Shown here one piece after another: positions 10,101-20,341 of a stretch of DNA of 64,000 bases. Position 1 is the stretch's first letter. Every line of letters starts with the position of its first letter. The stretch lies in NCBI GenBank assembly GCA_024114885.1, contig CP099429.1, positions 992,001 through 1,056,000 on the forward strand, read 5' to 3'. The notes below the pieces were generated by a model. The model was not told the DNA's origin, made no database searches, and saw only the letters and a program-made list of their open reading frames with translations. The translations under genes and the position numbers were made by a program. The DNA is from Septoria linicola (taxonomy: Eukaryota > Ascomycota > Dothideomycetes > Mycosphaerellales > Mycosphaerellaceae).

Positions 10101-12077
10101 TTATAGAAATGGATTCGCGAACGATCGACCATACTGTCCTCCCCCGCTGTCATTATGCTGCGCGTAAACTCGCTGCTGAAGTGCAATATCAGGAGCAAGA
10201 ACGAGAGGACGCAGCTCAATGTCCTCAGACATCACGGAATCGTATCGTGGACCAGAGTATTCACTTACGCCAGTACGGCGCTGCGTGACGTGCGGCGGGC
10301 TGTGCGGCAAGCCGTGTGGTGATGACTGCGAATGCTCCTGCCAATGTTCCCTATAGGCTTTCCTCGGAGCGCGTGCCATGCCCGTCAATCTGTAACGCTC
10401 CATGGCTTCTGCATATTTCTTGTCGTGAATCTGAGAGCCTTCGGGCTCATACTGATAGTATGGGAGTAAGGCTACCAGCGAGCCGACAATGCCGCTTGAG
10501 AATCCGACTTTGTCGTAGGTCGAGCCGTCTTCATCGTCCTCTGTGTAGACTCCATACTGCAGAGGAAGCGTAACAGCGTTCAGTTCTGTTCGAGGGCAAT
10601 GTGAGGCTGCGCTGATGGCACGCGAGCAAGAGCCAGCGACCGGTATGCCTGGTCGAAGTCGACAGCGAGCAATGTGATACATCTGAGCGATCGTCAGCAT
10701 CGTTGGCTCTCTATATCCCTAAGATACTCACATGATGAGGCAGCATATCCATCTCCTACGACTGGCAACATTGGCTCGAGAGCGGCCAGGTCGTAATGTA
10801 CGTCTGCGCTCGACGTGCTTCGGTAGTGCCAGTCTATTCTTGCGGACATCTGCTGCAGACAATGGTCCAAGCCTGACGGTGTCTTGCTCGGGCATCATCA
10901 TAAATGACTCCAGCGCGTCGCCAATGGTGACTAGTGGCGAAAATCCTCGCGAGCAGACTGTCGTGCAAAGACATAGGATCTTGACAGCGTTGCACGAGAT
11001 GACGATCCACAACAACATGGTATTGATGCGAATGGAGCAGACCTCATCACCTCCTGGCTGTGCCAAGCAGTACTCAGCACTAGCACTGACCGGCCCTGAC
11101 CCATTCGCAACATGATGGAGATCCGAGAACGCTACTGTCCACGTAGTATTGCTCTGCATCGGTCGTTGAACGTTGCATGACGAGTTCGATCGAGCCACTT
11201 CTGAGGTTTCTCTGAGGACTCGCATCATAGGTTCTGCACCAAGCAGACCAGCTAGAGCGAGCTGCTCCTCTCTTGGAGCCATGGCGTCGAGTCTTCGATA
11301 TCTCCCGCTGCAGGGCCAAGTGGCAGGCTTCACGAAGGTTGTTCAATTGCCGGAGTAAGCGTTAACGATAGCATCATCGGACGGTAGACTGGCATTTGTG
11401 ACTACAAGCAAGTTCCGCCACCGAGTGTTGAATTTTGATTGCGCGTAAGTTGTCAAGCAGTCTTGTTTTGACATTCTGATGAGATCCAAAGTATTATTCT
11501 GCATGTTTCGTACCTGCCCAATGTCAGCACGATTCAAAGCGATGGAGTCCTATCGCAAACCGGATGAAGCATCTCTGCGCTTAGCCACTCATTTTCGTGT
11601 CCAATCGAACCATTGAGAAAGTCTTGCGTGACTGCAAAAACGTCATAATTGTAAGTCCATCGCGTGTTGAAAATTACAGAGTTGTATCTGTTGCAGTGAT
11701 CAATGCGAGCACCTCTCCTTGTGTTCAACTCCTTACAGCAGGTGTAGCGGGATTGAGCTTGAGAACAGCAAAGCCCACAGGATTGTTCGCCAGAGTGGTA
11801 TTGTTGCTAAATTCCTGATGGACGGCTGCGATGTATATGCGTCACCTGTGAACACGGTCGCAACGCCAATGCTAGATGATAATTTAGTACTGGTCCAGAT
11901 TGGGATGACGACATTCGTGAACAGAACAGTACAAGCGACTCCGATATAACCGACCACAGTCACTCTCCATGCAGCAAGTTTTGCGGGCTCCTTGTTGGTG
12001 GCCTGCAAACTGCTATCTAGCAGAGCTGTGCCAGTCGTAGGCTTGGATGCTAGAGACCTGAATATGGCTTTGGCCAT
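10101..12077 (-). pseudogene. DUF6536-family fungal membrane protein, decayed copy
   Basis: Blocks in family order are readable: WRVTVVGYIGVACTVLFTNVV, then SIRNLATIPLWRTILWALL, SSSIPLHLLYNSVIFN, FAVTQDFLNGS, LIRMSKQDCLTTYAQ, AEYCLAQPGGDEVCSIRINT, FSPLVTIGDALESFMMMPE and GSCSRAISAASHCP. Two introns still splice in frame: one ends just before the TACAACTCTG encoding YNS, and one of 47 nt opens at GTTTGCG near 11547. Several features indicate decay. An in-frame TGA stands at 11343-11345. The second-helix segment expected between the TGD and SIRN blocks is missing, as is the whole central membrane module between DALESF and GSCS. The best intron at about 10690-10735 does not restore frame. Function of the family is unknown. 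Confidence 0.62.
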
Positions 12078-12871
12078 CCTGACTTGCCGGGAAAGGTCGC
12101 GCCCTGTGACGCTCGATGCGCAGAGAGACAGAGCAAAATATTGAGACAAAACTTTGCTCTTGAATGAAGCATGTCCATGGGAGCTCATGTCGTGCCAAAG
12201 AGAGCCTTGATGCCGGATCATTCATTGCTGCGCAGCACACACACAATGCAGCGAGGCTGAAGTTTAATCCAGCATGCTCCAATGATTGCAAGTTGTGGCT
12301 CAAGCTCGCCGGTGCCGAACATTTTGCTCGAACGTCTCAGCAGCATTTCACCAGCGGCTCACAAGCATATTGTGATTACCTTCGTTGACAATGAAATGTT
12401 ACAAGTCTATGCAATGCAAGTATCTTACATTGACGACGAAGGCCGCTCCAGCCGAAGTAGATGGAGCAACAGAGTTCTCAGCCTCGTAGCGCAAACGATT
12501 CTCCTGCAGCTTTGTCCCGCACCTGCATTACTCGGGCCATGGTCCACTGGTGGGGGCGCCCTCAGCCTCGGGCGCAGACTTGAGTTGTCACTCAGATTGA
12601 GGCGCAAGCAGATGACCTTCCTGTGGGGGCAGTGTTTCTGCAGCATCGCTACTCCACTCGATGGAACGCCAAGACAGTAAGGCTTTGTTGCTTTGCGAGT
12701 GATCACACGGCGCGGGCTTTCTATGCAATGTGGCGGGGCTTGCCGCGCGCTCTGTACTGGCCGAATATGCTCAAAGTCTAGCAACATACGCTACACATGG
12801 TATGTGATTGTTCTTCAAGTCTTTGTAGTTCATATCATGCGCGCACTCTTGATGGGTACTGTCGTCAGCAC
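12078..12871. other. Intergenic between two diverging accessory genes
   Basis: No conserved frame was found. Overlapping short open frames on both strands look like chance. It holds the upstream regions of the DUF6536 relic and the surface-protein gene. Confidence 0.4.
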
Positions 12872-13538
12872 ATGATCTTACGCGCCAAGGCCATCACAAG
12901 TTCCGCCGCCATTACCGCAGACAGCCCCGTCATGTATGCGACAGTCCCCGTGACCTCACAATTGGACGAAGTCAGTGCTTTAGCAGCTTCTGTCATCTCG
13001 GTGGACTCGTGCTTGAATGAGACAACTCTGGCCGTGCGATGCACGGACTCTAATGCTCTGGCTTGCGTGTCGGCGTCAGATGCAGAGGTAAGCAAGCGAC
13101 GGAGTAGTGAGGGTCTCGGAGATACTGATGGTAGTTCAGGTCACCATCGTCAACGGTAGTCCTTGGTCGTACGTGGCTCTACACTCGGCTAGCATGTCAG
13201 GTGCTGAGCTCTCCGCTGTGCAGAGATGTACGACCTCGGGAGTGTACTATGCTCGGAATGGATTTGGATGTGAATTCGCGGCCACGATAATCGTGGACGA
13301 ACTTACTATTACGTCCACATACGGAGGTCTTTATGGAAGCACCAAACCGGCGTTTGCTGGCTGGGGACAGATTCCAATCACTGCTGGCACAGAAAAACTT
13401 CGGCCAACGATCAAAGTTTGCAGTAGCCAGGCCAGTACATCAAGCACGGCTGGTGCTATGGCTGCGCCCACTGCAAGCTACGACATTCTTAAAGTAATGA
13501 TTCCGATAGGTGCCGCGCTCGCTGGAGCGCTGGCCTAG
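12872..13538 (+). CDS. GPI-anchored-type surface protein, unknown function (5' end uncertain)
   Basis: Two exons, 12872 to about 13089 and from 13140 to 13538, are joined by a ~50-nt intron (GTAAGC...GTTCAG) that links SASDAE to VTIVNGS. The protein shows a four-cysteine extracellular pattern. It then has GWGQIPITAGTEKL, resembling a motif common before Ser/Thr-rich stalks in fungal GPI proteins, a short Ser/Thr/Ala stalk, and a C-terminal hydrophobic tail (ILKVMIPIGAALAGALA) fitting a GPI signal. The N-terminus is the problem: the in-frame ATG at 12872 gives a poor signal peptide. A better start, ATG at 12837 (MRALLMGTVVS), lies in another frame and stops after 12 codons. The gene may have a missed first exon or a frameshift. 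Confidence 0.5.
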
Positions 13539-14089
13539 GTGTGTTCATCGAGCTGCGCCAGCCATAGAGTTCACGAAAAGAAGAGAGCGCTGGAAGAAAA
13601 TGCCAGACCTTGGGCGTTATTTTGTCGAGTTGGTGCCCAGGAAGACGGCAGCGATGTTTGGTGCAAGCTGCATAGTGATTTGGTCACACCTCAGTACTTG
13701 TCCATGCGGCAGTACTCCAGTGGCCTGGGCGACTGTAGCGTAAGAAGATTACTCTGTCAGGTGCAGATTGATCTCAGGAGCCAGTATTGTAGCTGTGACG
13801 CAATCGTTCCAAGCTCAGAAGCAGCGATTGTGCTTCTGAGTAGGAATGTTGGCTTCCAGGGATAGCTGAGCCAAGTACCCATGATATTCCCACCGCGAGT
13901 GTCATGTTGCTCCAGATGATCCGCTGCACCGAATGTGGTCCACGTCTACAAGCGAACACATTAATCGATGCCAACATTAAGCTCGTCTCGACTAACACAT
14001 TGTGGACGAGAGGTCTTTCTTCGGAATTCGTGGCTAGAGTGCGTACGCTGTTCGTCATATCAATCTGACATGCCGTGCGGGTCGCTTGC
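13539..14089. other. Intergenic, nothing convincing
   Basis: Convergent region between the surface-protein gene and MED11. Only short unsupported frames are present. Confidence 0.4.
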
Positions 14090-14644
14090 TCAGCCAATGC
14101 TACCTCCATCTCGTAATACGCCTTCCAGTAGGTCCTTCGTCTCCTGCACGAGCTCAGCTTCCTTCTCGGCGCCCACTTTGTTGCCGCGGCTGTTCAGCCA
14201 GCCAACGTCCAGGTTGCCCAGCCCGCCGTTCTTGATCCTCTCAGGGTCTAGCTGCTGCTCCTTAGGCACCACAGCCATACCCCTGCCTTGAGCCGGTGGC
14301 GGTGCAGCTTTAGGCTGTTCTGGTACATTGAGCGGATCAGGTGTGATGATGCCAGCTTCCTCCAGAGCGTATGCCTGTCGTCGTAGTCGTGCTGTAATGG
14401 CTTGCAAGTTCTCGAAGAAGGAAGTGGCGTTCTCGCGGAAGTGGTCTTTGCGCGCGTCGACGCTGTCACTGGTGCTGTCAGACATTTGCGTGTCCTCGTC
14501 AAGAGAATCGTGCAGGTTCAATGGCCGATTGGTGAGCGCGTGTACAGCTTGTCCAGCGGACTCGAGCAGCGTCGCAACATCTTTGTTGATGCCGGAGAGC
14601 TCGCTGATGCGCCCTGCTGGAGAAATCGTCCGTTGCTGCGACAT
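14090..14644 (-). CDS. MED11: Mediator complex subunit 11
   Basis: Single exon, 184 residues. The N-terminal block RISELSGINKDVATLLESAGQAVHAL is the MED11 signature. It is followed by an acidic Ser/Asp stretch, then a second helix (HFRENATSFFENLQAITARLRRQAYALEEAG) and a fungal-specific C-terminal extension. MED11 pairs with MED22 in the Mediator head and helps assemble the RNA polymerase II pre-initiation complex in the nucleus. The length fits filamentous fungal members, which are longer than yeast's. It diverges from TAF5, a TFIID subunit, with 250 bp between starts. Confidence 0.85.
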   Translation of the reverse strand: MSQQRTISPAGRISELSGINKDVATLLESAGQAVHALTNRPLNLHDSLDEDTQMSDSTSDSVDARKDHFRENATSFFENLQAITARLRRQAYALEEAGIITPDPLNVPEQPKAAPPPAQGRGMAVVPKEQQLDPERIKNGGLGNLDVGWLNSRGNKVGAEKEAELVQETKDLLEGVLRDGGSIG

Positions 14645-14894
14645 TTCTGCGCGCCTCTCATGACATTATCGAGAGAAGAAGCATTGCATTCGCGAAGCTC
14701 AAGAGAGAGACGCGCTTCTGCAGGAACGTCTGGGTCGAGCGGTCCGAGCCGGTGATCCCTGCCCTGTCTGCTTCACTTCGATGTTCACATATGCGCCTTC
14801 ACTTTCACGTGTGACATGCATCGACTTCCATCTTCGCCACGCGATCAGTTTTCACGACCACACAAGTGCATGTGAAGCTTCACTTCTGTCCATC
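14645..14894. promoter_or_regulatory. Shared divergent promoter, MED11 / TAF5
   Basis: 250 bp separate the start codons of two general transcription factor genes. Several short TCACTT/CACGTG-like words occur (for example near 14806-14812), but no element can be assigned with confidence. Confidence 0.5.
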
Positions 14895-17608
14895 ATGGCG
14901 TCGCAGCCATTGCCGCCGTCGCGCACGACGAGCGTAGGACCTCCCAGCGCAGGCGGCATGGGCGCGCCTCCGTCGACAGCGCCTGGAGGCGCTGCCGGAC
15001 AGAACCAACAGCAAAACCTGAATCAAATTGTAAGTCATGATCTGCAATGTACACTGCATGCTTCCGTCTCCTTTGCTGCATATGCTCTTCCGTTTGGATT
15101 CCGGCGACTTTCTATCTGGACCGGGCCAAGACTGCTGCCACACGGATAGCAACATGAAGGCGCACGATCCCGATGTGCGTTTGGTGATATTACAAACGCA
15201 GCTCTGATGGTCTGAACAACGACTGTTTTCCTCAACTTGACATGGCGAGCTCTGGCTCTCTAAAGCAGACCATCCACGTACATTGGCTTCTTTACTGGCC
15301 CTCTGAAGAGCCCTCGCTATACTTGAGACCTCGCAGCACATTTCAAGTCGCAGCACCTATCTGCCGGATTCTTTCTAGCATATGCGACTACAACTGCAGC
15401 GAATTCTGATTCTCTGGAGACCGGCAAAGGCCTTTCACTGCTTTACACAGCCCAGCTTCTCCGCACCCTTCACTTTGGATGACCTGCAGACTCAAATACT
15501 TCGTCTCCGCGCATTGATCAGCTTGCGCACACAACTCATCACGCATGGCTAATTTAACTCCTCAGGTGCTCGAATATCTTTCCAAGAAGGGGTACAGTCG
15601 AACAGAGGCCATGCTACGGAAAGAAAGCGCCAACACGGACGCCACTGGAACTCCGTTCGCCACAACATTCGATGAAATGGGCGGCAAGAAATATGGACGC
15701 GCGCTGGATCTTACCATGAACTGGATCGACAATGTGCTGGACATCTACAAGCCAGAGCTCAAGCGATTATTGTGGCCTCTGTTCGTGTACTTCTACCTGA
15801 ATTGCATTGGCGAGTTCTACACACGAGATGCAGAGGAATTCTTCACGCGATTTCGAGACCATTTTGAGCGAGAGCACGTTGAGGATGTGCGCAATTTGTC
15901 ACGGTTGAATGAACCAGAGCATGCGCAGGAGAACTCGACCGCACAACTATATCGGGACAATAGATATCGACTGACCCTCAGCAACATGGCTTTCCAAACG
16001 CTCATGATGCACCTGGAAAGCAAGGAGAACGAGGGCGGCAAAATCGTCACGCACATCATCTCACAGAACATGGACATTCGAGTGGTTGATCGCGCAGCGG
16101 CAGGCAGTGAAAGGAGTCTAGCCAAGATGCTCGCAAGTCGAGACGGCCAGGAGGATGTGCCGGCTGAAGATGAAGGCATCCCAGGACATAATCCCGGGTC
16201 TGCAAATCTGGACCCTAAAGCACCTGCTGTGTTATCGAAGCTATCTCTGGGACCATTGCCGATGGAGGATGCCCTTATGGAGGATTTGAAAGCTGAGCTC
16301 CAGGAGCATGACTCATCCCACCCACCAGGACCTGGTCAAAATAGCATGATTGACGAGCTTGAGGAGCGCATAAAGGTGGAGCCCGATGACACAGTGCCAA
16401 CAGGAATACCATTCCCGCCTTCTACTGCTCGAGATGTGCTGGTCGAGGTCAACAAGGTCAAAGAGAACCGCGATCGCTTCCGCATTGAGGGGAAGACTGG
16501 CGGCGTCGGCCCAGGCTTGAGTGTCACTATGTTCACATTCCACAACACATTCGACAGTGTCAATTGTATTGAATTTTCCGGCGACAATGGTCTGGTCGCA
16601 GTGGGTACAGCAGAGTCATACATCAGAGTATGGTCGCTCGACAATCGCACATTAACGTCAGCCACGGATCCACCTTCATTCCAACCTTCTTCCTCACGGC
16701 GTCTGATTGGACACTCTGGACCCGTATATGCTCTATCCTTCTCGCCCTCCGTGGCCATGTCAGAGCCGCAGACGAACGGTCACACCAATGGCTCTTCTGC
16801 ATCATACTCACAGCCACGATACCTCGTGTCAGGCTCTGCCGATTGCACGATTCGACTCTGGTCGCTGGATACTTGGACGAATCTGGTTGTCTACAAGTCG
16901 CACAATTCGCCAGTCTGGGATGTGCGCTTCTCGCCTTATGGACATTACTTCGCTTCAGCCTCTGCCGATCGCACTGCTCGTCTATGGAGCACACCCCAGA
17001 TTGCACCTCTTCGTCTCTTCGTCGGCCACGATTCGGATGTCGAAGCCGTGGCGTGGCACCCGAACAGTGCATATATCTTCACAGGATCTGGTGCTCCTGA
17101 TAGAACAGTACGAATGTGGGACATCCAAAGAGGTCAAGCTGTACGAATCTTTACTGGCCACGTTGGCAACGTCACAGCTCTTGCCTGCTCACCAAGCGGC
17201 AAGATGGTCGCAAGTGCTGACGATCGTGGCGAGATCATTCTGTGGGACCTGGCGCGAGGCCGTCTCGTGAAACGTATGCGGGGTCACGGACGCGGAGGAA
17301 TATGGAGCCTTGACTGGAGCGTGGAGTCAAGCGTTCTTGTCTCTGGCGGTGCGGACGGTACCGTGCGTGTCTGGGACGTACAGCCGAACAAAGATGGGCA
17401 AGGTAAAATCGTGGGCGAAGGGGGTGCCGGTACCAAGATAGATGGTGCAGGCGTCGGTGGAGGAGCGGTGAACAAAGGAAAATCGAAGAAAGACGTGGTG
17501 GTCTCGCCGGACCAGATCTCCGCCTTTCCTACGAAGAAGAGCCCGGTGTACAAGGTCGGCTTCACGCAGATGAATTTGGTTGTTGCTGGAGGCGCATATC
17601 TACCTTGA
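14895..17608 (+). CDS. TAF5: TFIID subunit TAF5, WD40 repeat protein
   Basis: Exon 1 (14895-15029) and exon 2 (15566-17608) give 725 residues. Splicing joins NLNQI to VLEYLSKKGYSRTEAML, rebuilding the LisH motif at about residues 43-75. The TAF5-specific N-terminal domain follows (PELKRLLWPLFVYFYLNC, FFTRFRDHFE, DNRYRLTLSNMAFQTLM), then an acidic linker. About six WD40 repeats start near residue 366, with clear GH...WD pairs such as LIGHSGPVYALSFSP and FTGHVGNVTALACSP. The end, MNLVVAGGAYLP, is typical of the family. TAF5 is a scaffold in TFIID and SAGA-type complexes in the nucleus. The 536-nt intron is about ten times longer than others here. An in-frame ATG at 15545, 21 nt before exon 2, could provide an alternative N-terminus if the intron end is retained. 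Confidence 0.92.
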
Positions 17609-18324
17609 GCATGTCTCGGGGCCGAGCTGGTGGGACAAGGTGGACAAAAATGTGGTATTAGCAAGGCGTTATGGGACTTCGGCCTAGAACTATGATACCA
17701 TCAACAGGCTTGATAACAGAATGGACATGAGCAGCACGATCAGCCACGTTCTTCAGTCTAGTCTTCCATCAGTGGCGGAGGGTCTACGACCACACAGTAG
17801 AGCAATCTCGTCTCAATCGTGGCGGTGCATCGTACCGAGTACACTTGAATGGATGCCATGCAGAAATCCGTTCACATCACGAGAACGAAGCTGGAGAGCT
17901 CATGTTACAGATCTAACCACTTTCGCGTGAAGATCATCCAGTTTCACCTGATGACGTAGCTGCGCAGCGACTTCACGATTCCTTTGGCCAGGATTCCAAC
18001 TTCGCACACCACCACAACGAAGCAAATCTCCACTCGCTTCTCAAGGGATCTGGAGATTGACGTCGTTTCAGCCGTCCCGAGCTAGTCGCGTAAACAGCAT
18101 CCACGAACAATGATGTAGTTGCATGCCAGAGTTGACTGGGACGTGAATCAGGTATTGCACGCGATCTGTGCTCAAGCACATAGATATATGTGATGCCGGC
18201 GCGTACAGTCTTAGGCCTTCCTTCTTATCCTTCACAGCAAAGCACTACTCTCCAACCAGGCTTTACAGAACGCTACCTTACGAAACGCAAGCAAACAGCT
18301 TCACCAGATACCAACAACGACGAC
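17609..18324. other. Intergenic, nothing convincing
   Basis: 3' flank of TAF5 and promoter of the small basic protein. Only short frames are present, with no repeat or RNA signature. Confidence 0.4.
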
Positions 18325-18834
18325 ATGGCCATTACACGCAAAACAAACACCCGCTCGACGGCAGGCACTCGCACCACGACGACTGCGAAGAAACCATCAC
18401 TCCTCTCCCGTCTGCGCAACAAGAACCAAGCAAAGGTCACCACAACCCAATCCACCAACCCAATCACCGGCACAACCACCACCACCCAAAAGACCACCAC
18501 ACATCCCAACGGCATCGGCTACAAAGGACACGGTGGTCGTGGACCTATGGCTGCCAACCACGAGACACACTACACTACCGGCGCTACAGCACACCACCAC
18601 AAGCGAAAGCCAAGTATGGGCGATAAAGTCTCTGGTGCTCTGACCAAGCTCAAGGGTAGCGTGACGGGCAAGCCTGCAGTCAAGGTAAGCTACTGCTGCG
18701 AAGCATAAGCATAGTGGTTTGTGATGATGTTGTTGTGCTGACTTTTGTGTGTGCGATAGGGTGCTGGCACGCGCAGAATGCACGGTACTGATGGGCGAGG
18801 CTCGAAAAGGACTGCGAGGACTACGGTGGTTTAG
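18325..18834 (+). CDS. Small basic Thr-rich conserved fungal protein
   Basis: Exons 18325-18684 and 18760-18834, with intron 18685-18759 (GTAAGC...GCGATAG), give 144 residues. An earlier in-frame ATG at 18193 is possible but sits in less protein-like sequence. The N-terminus is Thr/Lys-rich with a KKPSLLSRLRNK block. The C-terminal half contains KRKPSMGDKVSGALTKLKGS and, after the splice, AGTRRMHGTDGRGSKR. I recognise this arrangement from uncharacterised short proteins of filamentous fungi, with no assigned function. The high basic charge could suit nucleic-acid or membrane binding, but that is inference. Confidence 0.68.
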
Positions 18835-19022
18835 ATGGTAGTCAAGCATGATGTGGATGTGTATTGGCAATGTGACGAAGTTATGAGAATGTTAGTCGTT
18901 TTCGCAGGAGATACCCTTGAATGAGATTTGTTTGTACAGTCATAAGCGTCTTGCTGTTGATCAATGATTGAGAATTTCCATGCTTCTGTGGGAGCGATAT
19001 GCGCGGAGTATGCATCGTGTGC

Positions 19023-20341
19023 TCAAGATATTCTCAATTCCTCAAGATTGATCCGTTCAACCTCTTCTGGCTCTCTGCCGTACATGTCATAATATCTCTT
19101 ACGTTCGGGATGCGTCAGTACATCGTAGGCTTTATTGATAGCGATCTGGAACTTGTCAGCGAGGATCTCGCAAAGCTGCATGGAGTCACTTGCCCATCGT
19201 GTCGGGGCATCAGGATCATCAGGAAATCTCCCTGGATTGTGACGAAGTGAGAGACGTTCGAGTTGTCTAGACGATTTGGTCAGCCGCATCCTAGTTGTGT
19301 CAATGTCGAGTGGACACACCTCTTCGCCAGCAGTAGCAACACATCTGGGTCAGTGCTCGGATCAATGTCCAGAATTCGGTAGAGCAGAGGCCAGTCGGTC
19401 TTGCTCCATTCAGCGTGGATATCTTCATCGTCACTATCGTAGTCTGCGTAAGAATAGAACTGATATTCGCCGACTCCTGGTCCAGACGTGGTTCTTTGAC
19501 TGTTGCGGCGAATTGACTCTGGAGGCACAAATGTAGGGGTGCCGATTGGAGGCGAAGGAGGAGGCACACTCCGACTGCTGGTTGGCGAATGCTGCGATGG
19601 GACATATGGCTTCGTTGGCGCACTGCCATATGTCACAGGAGGTGATGGTGGCGCCATGAAGGTGGAGCCTGCAGACGGGGTGGGGGCCATGTAGAATGCT
19701 TGTCGGCCTCGCTCCATGCTTTTACGGCGATCGTTTTGACTGTTTGTTCGCTCTAGTGAAGGATTGCTAGATCGCGGGGAGCTCGATGAAGGAGGCGTGA
19801 ATGATGCATTGGTGAAATTTGGGCTGTGCGATGCTGTGTATGGTGGCGGCGGAGGGAACGAAGGGCTCGCGTTGACGGAGTACGTATGAGGCACTTCTGC
19901 AGGTGTGTAAAGTGTACTGGCGCGGCTAGGCTTCCGTGGTGTGCCTCCTAGAGGTAATGGATCTTTGTAGACTGAGTCTCGTCTGCGTCGACGGTCAAGC
20001 TCCTGTTCGAGATCTCGTAATTCAGCCAGCTGCATTCCTGATCGATCGCATGTGGCAAGCTGAGCGTTGAGTGCTTGTAATAGCTCCCGATCAGTGGTTG
20101 TGAGCACCCCTTGGTCTTCTATCTTCTCGATACGTTGCACCAAGTCCCGAGTCATGTCTTTGTTGAGGCTTTCCATCATTTCGACCGTCTTCTCAGGCAG
20201 CCTCTCTCCATTTCTGATGTCCTTCCTCACTATGTCAATCCGAGTCTGAAGCTCGTTTGATGCCTCTCGATCTAGCTTGATGATCTGCCTGAGCTCGCAC
20301 ATGTTTAGACCGGCTGCACTCAACGCTGAAGTAGAAGGCAT
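19023..20341 (-). CDS. J-domain-like protein with degenerate HPD motif
   Basis: Exons 19320-20341 and 19023-19266, with intron 19267-19319 (GTGTGT...GTCTAG), give 421 residues. A helical, charged N-terminus (about residues 10-115, likely coiled coil) is followed by a long Pro/Ser-rich disordered region. The last ~100 residues form a J-domain: LLYRILDIDPSTDPDVLLLL, then AINKAYDVLTHPERKRYYD. At the loop between helices II and III, where J-proteins have HPD, the sequence is LRHNPGRFPDDP, so the Asp needed to stimulate Hsp70 is not in place. The protein may be a J-like adaptor without cochaperone activity. The frame is open further upstream to 20677, but without conserved features, so 20341 was chosen. 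Confidence 0.72.

Noticed and set aside
11343..11345. Attempt to explain the in-frame TGA in the DUF6536 gene by an intron
   Set aside because: The GTTAACG donor with the nearest CAG acceptor gives the wrong phase.
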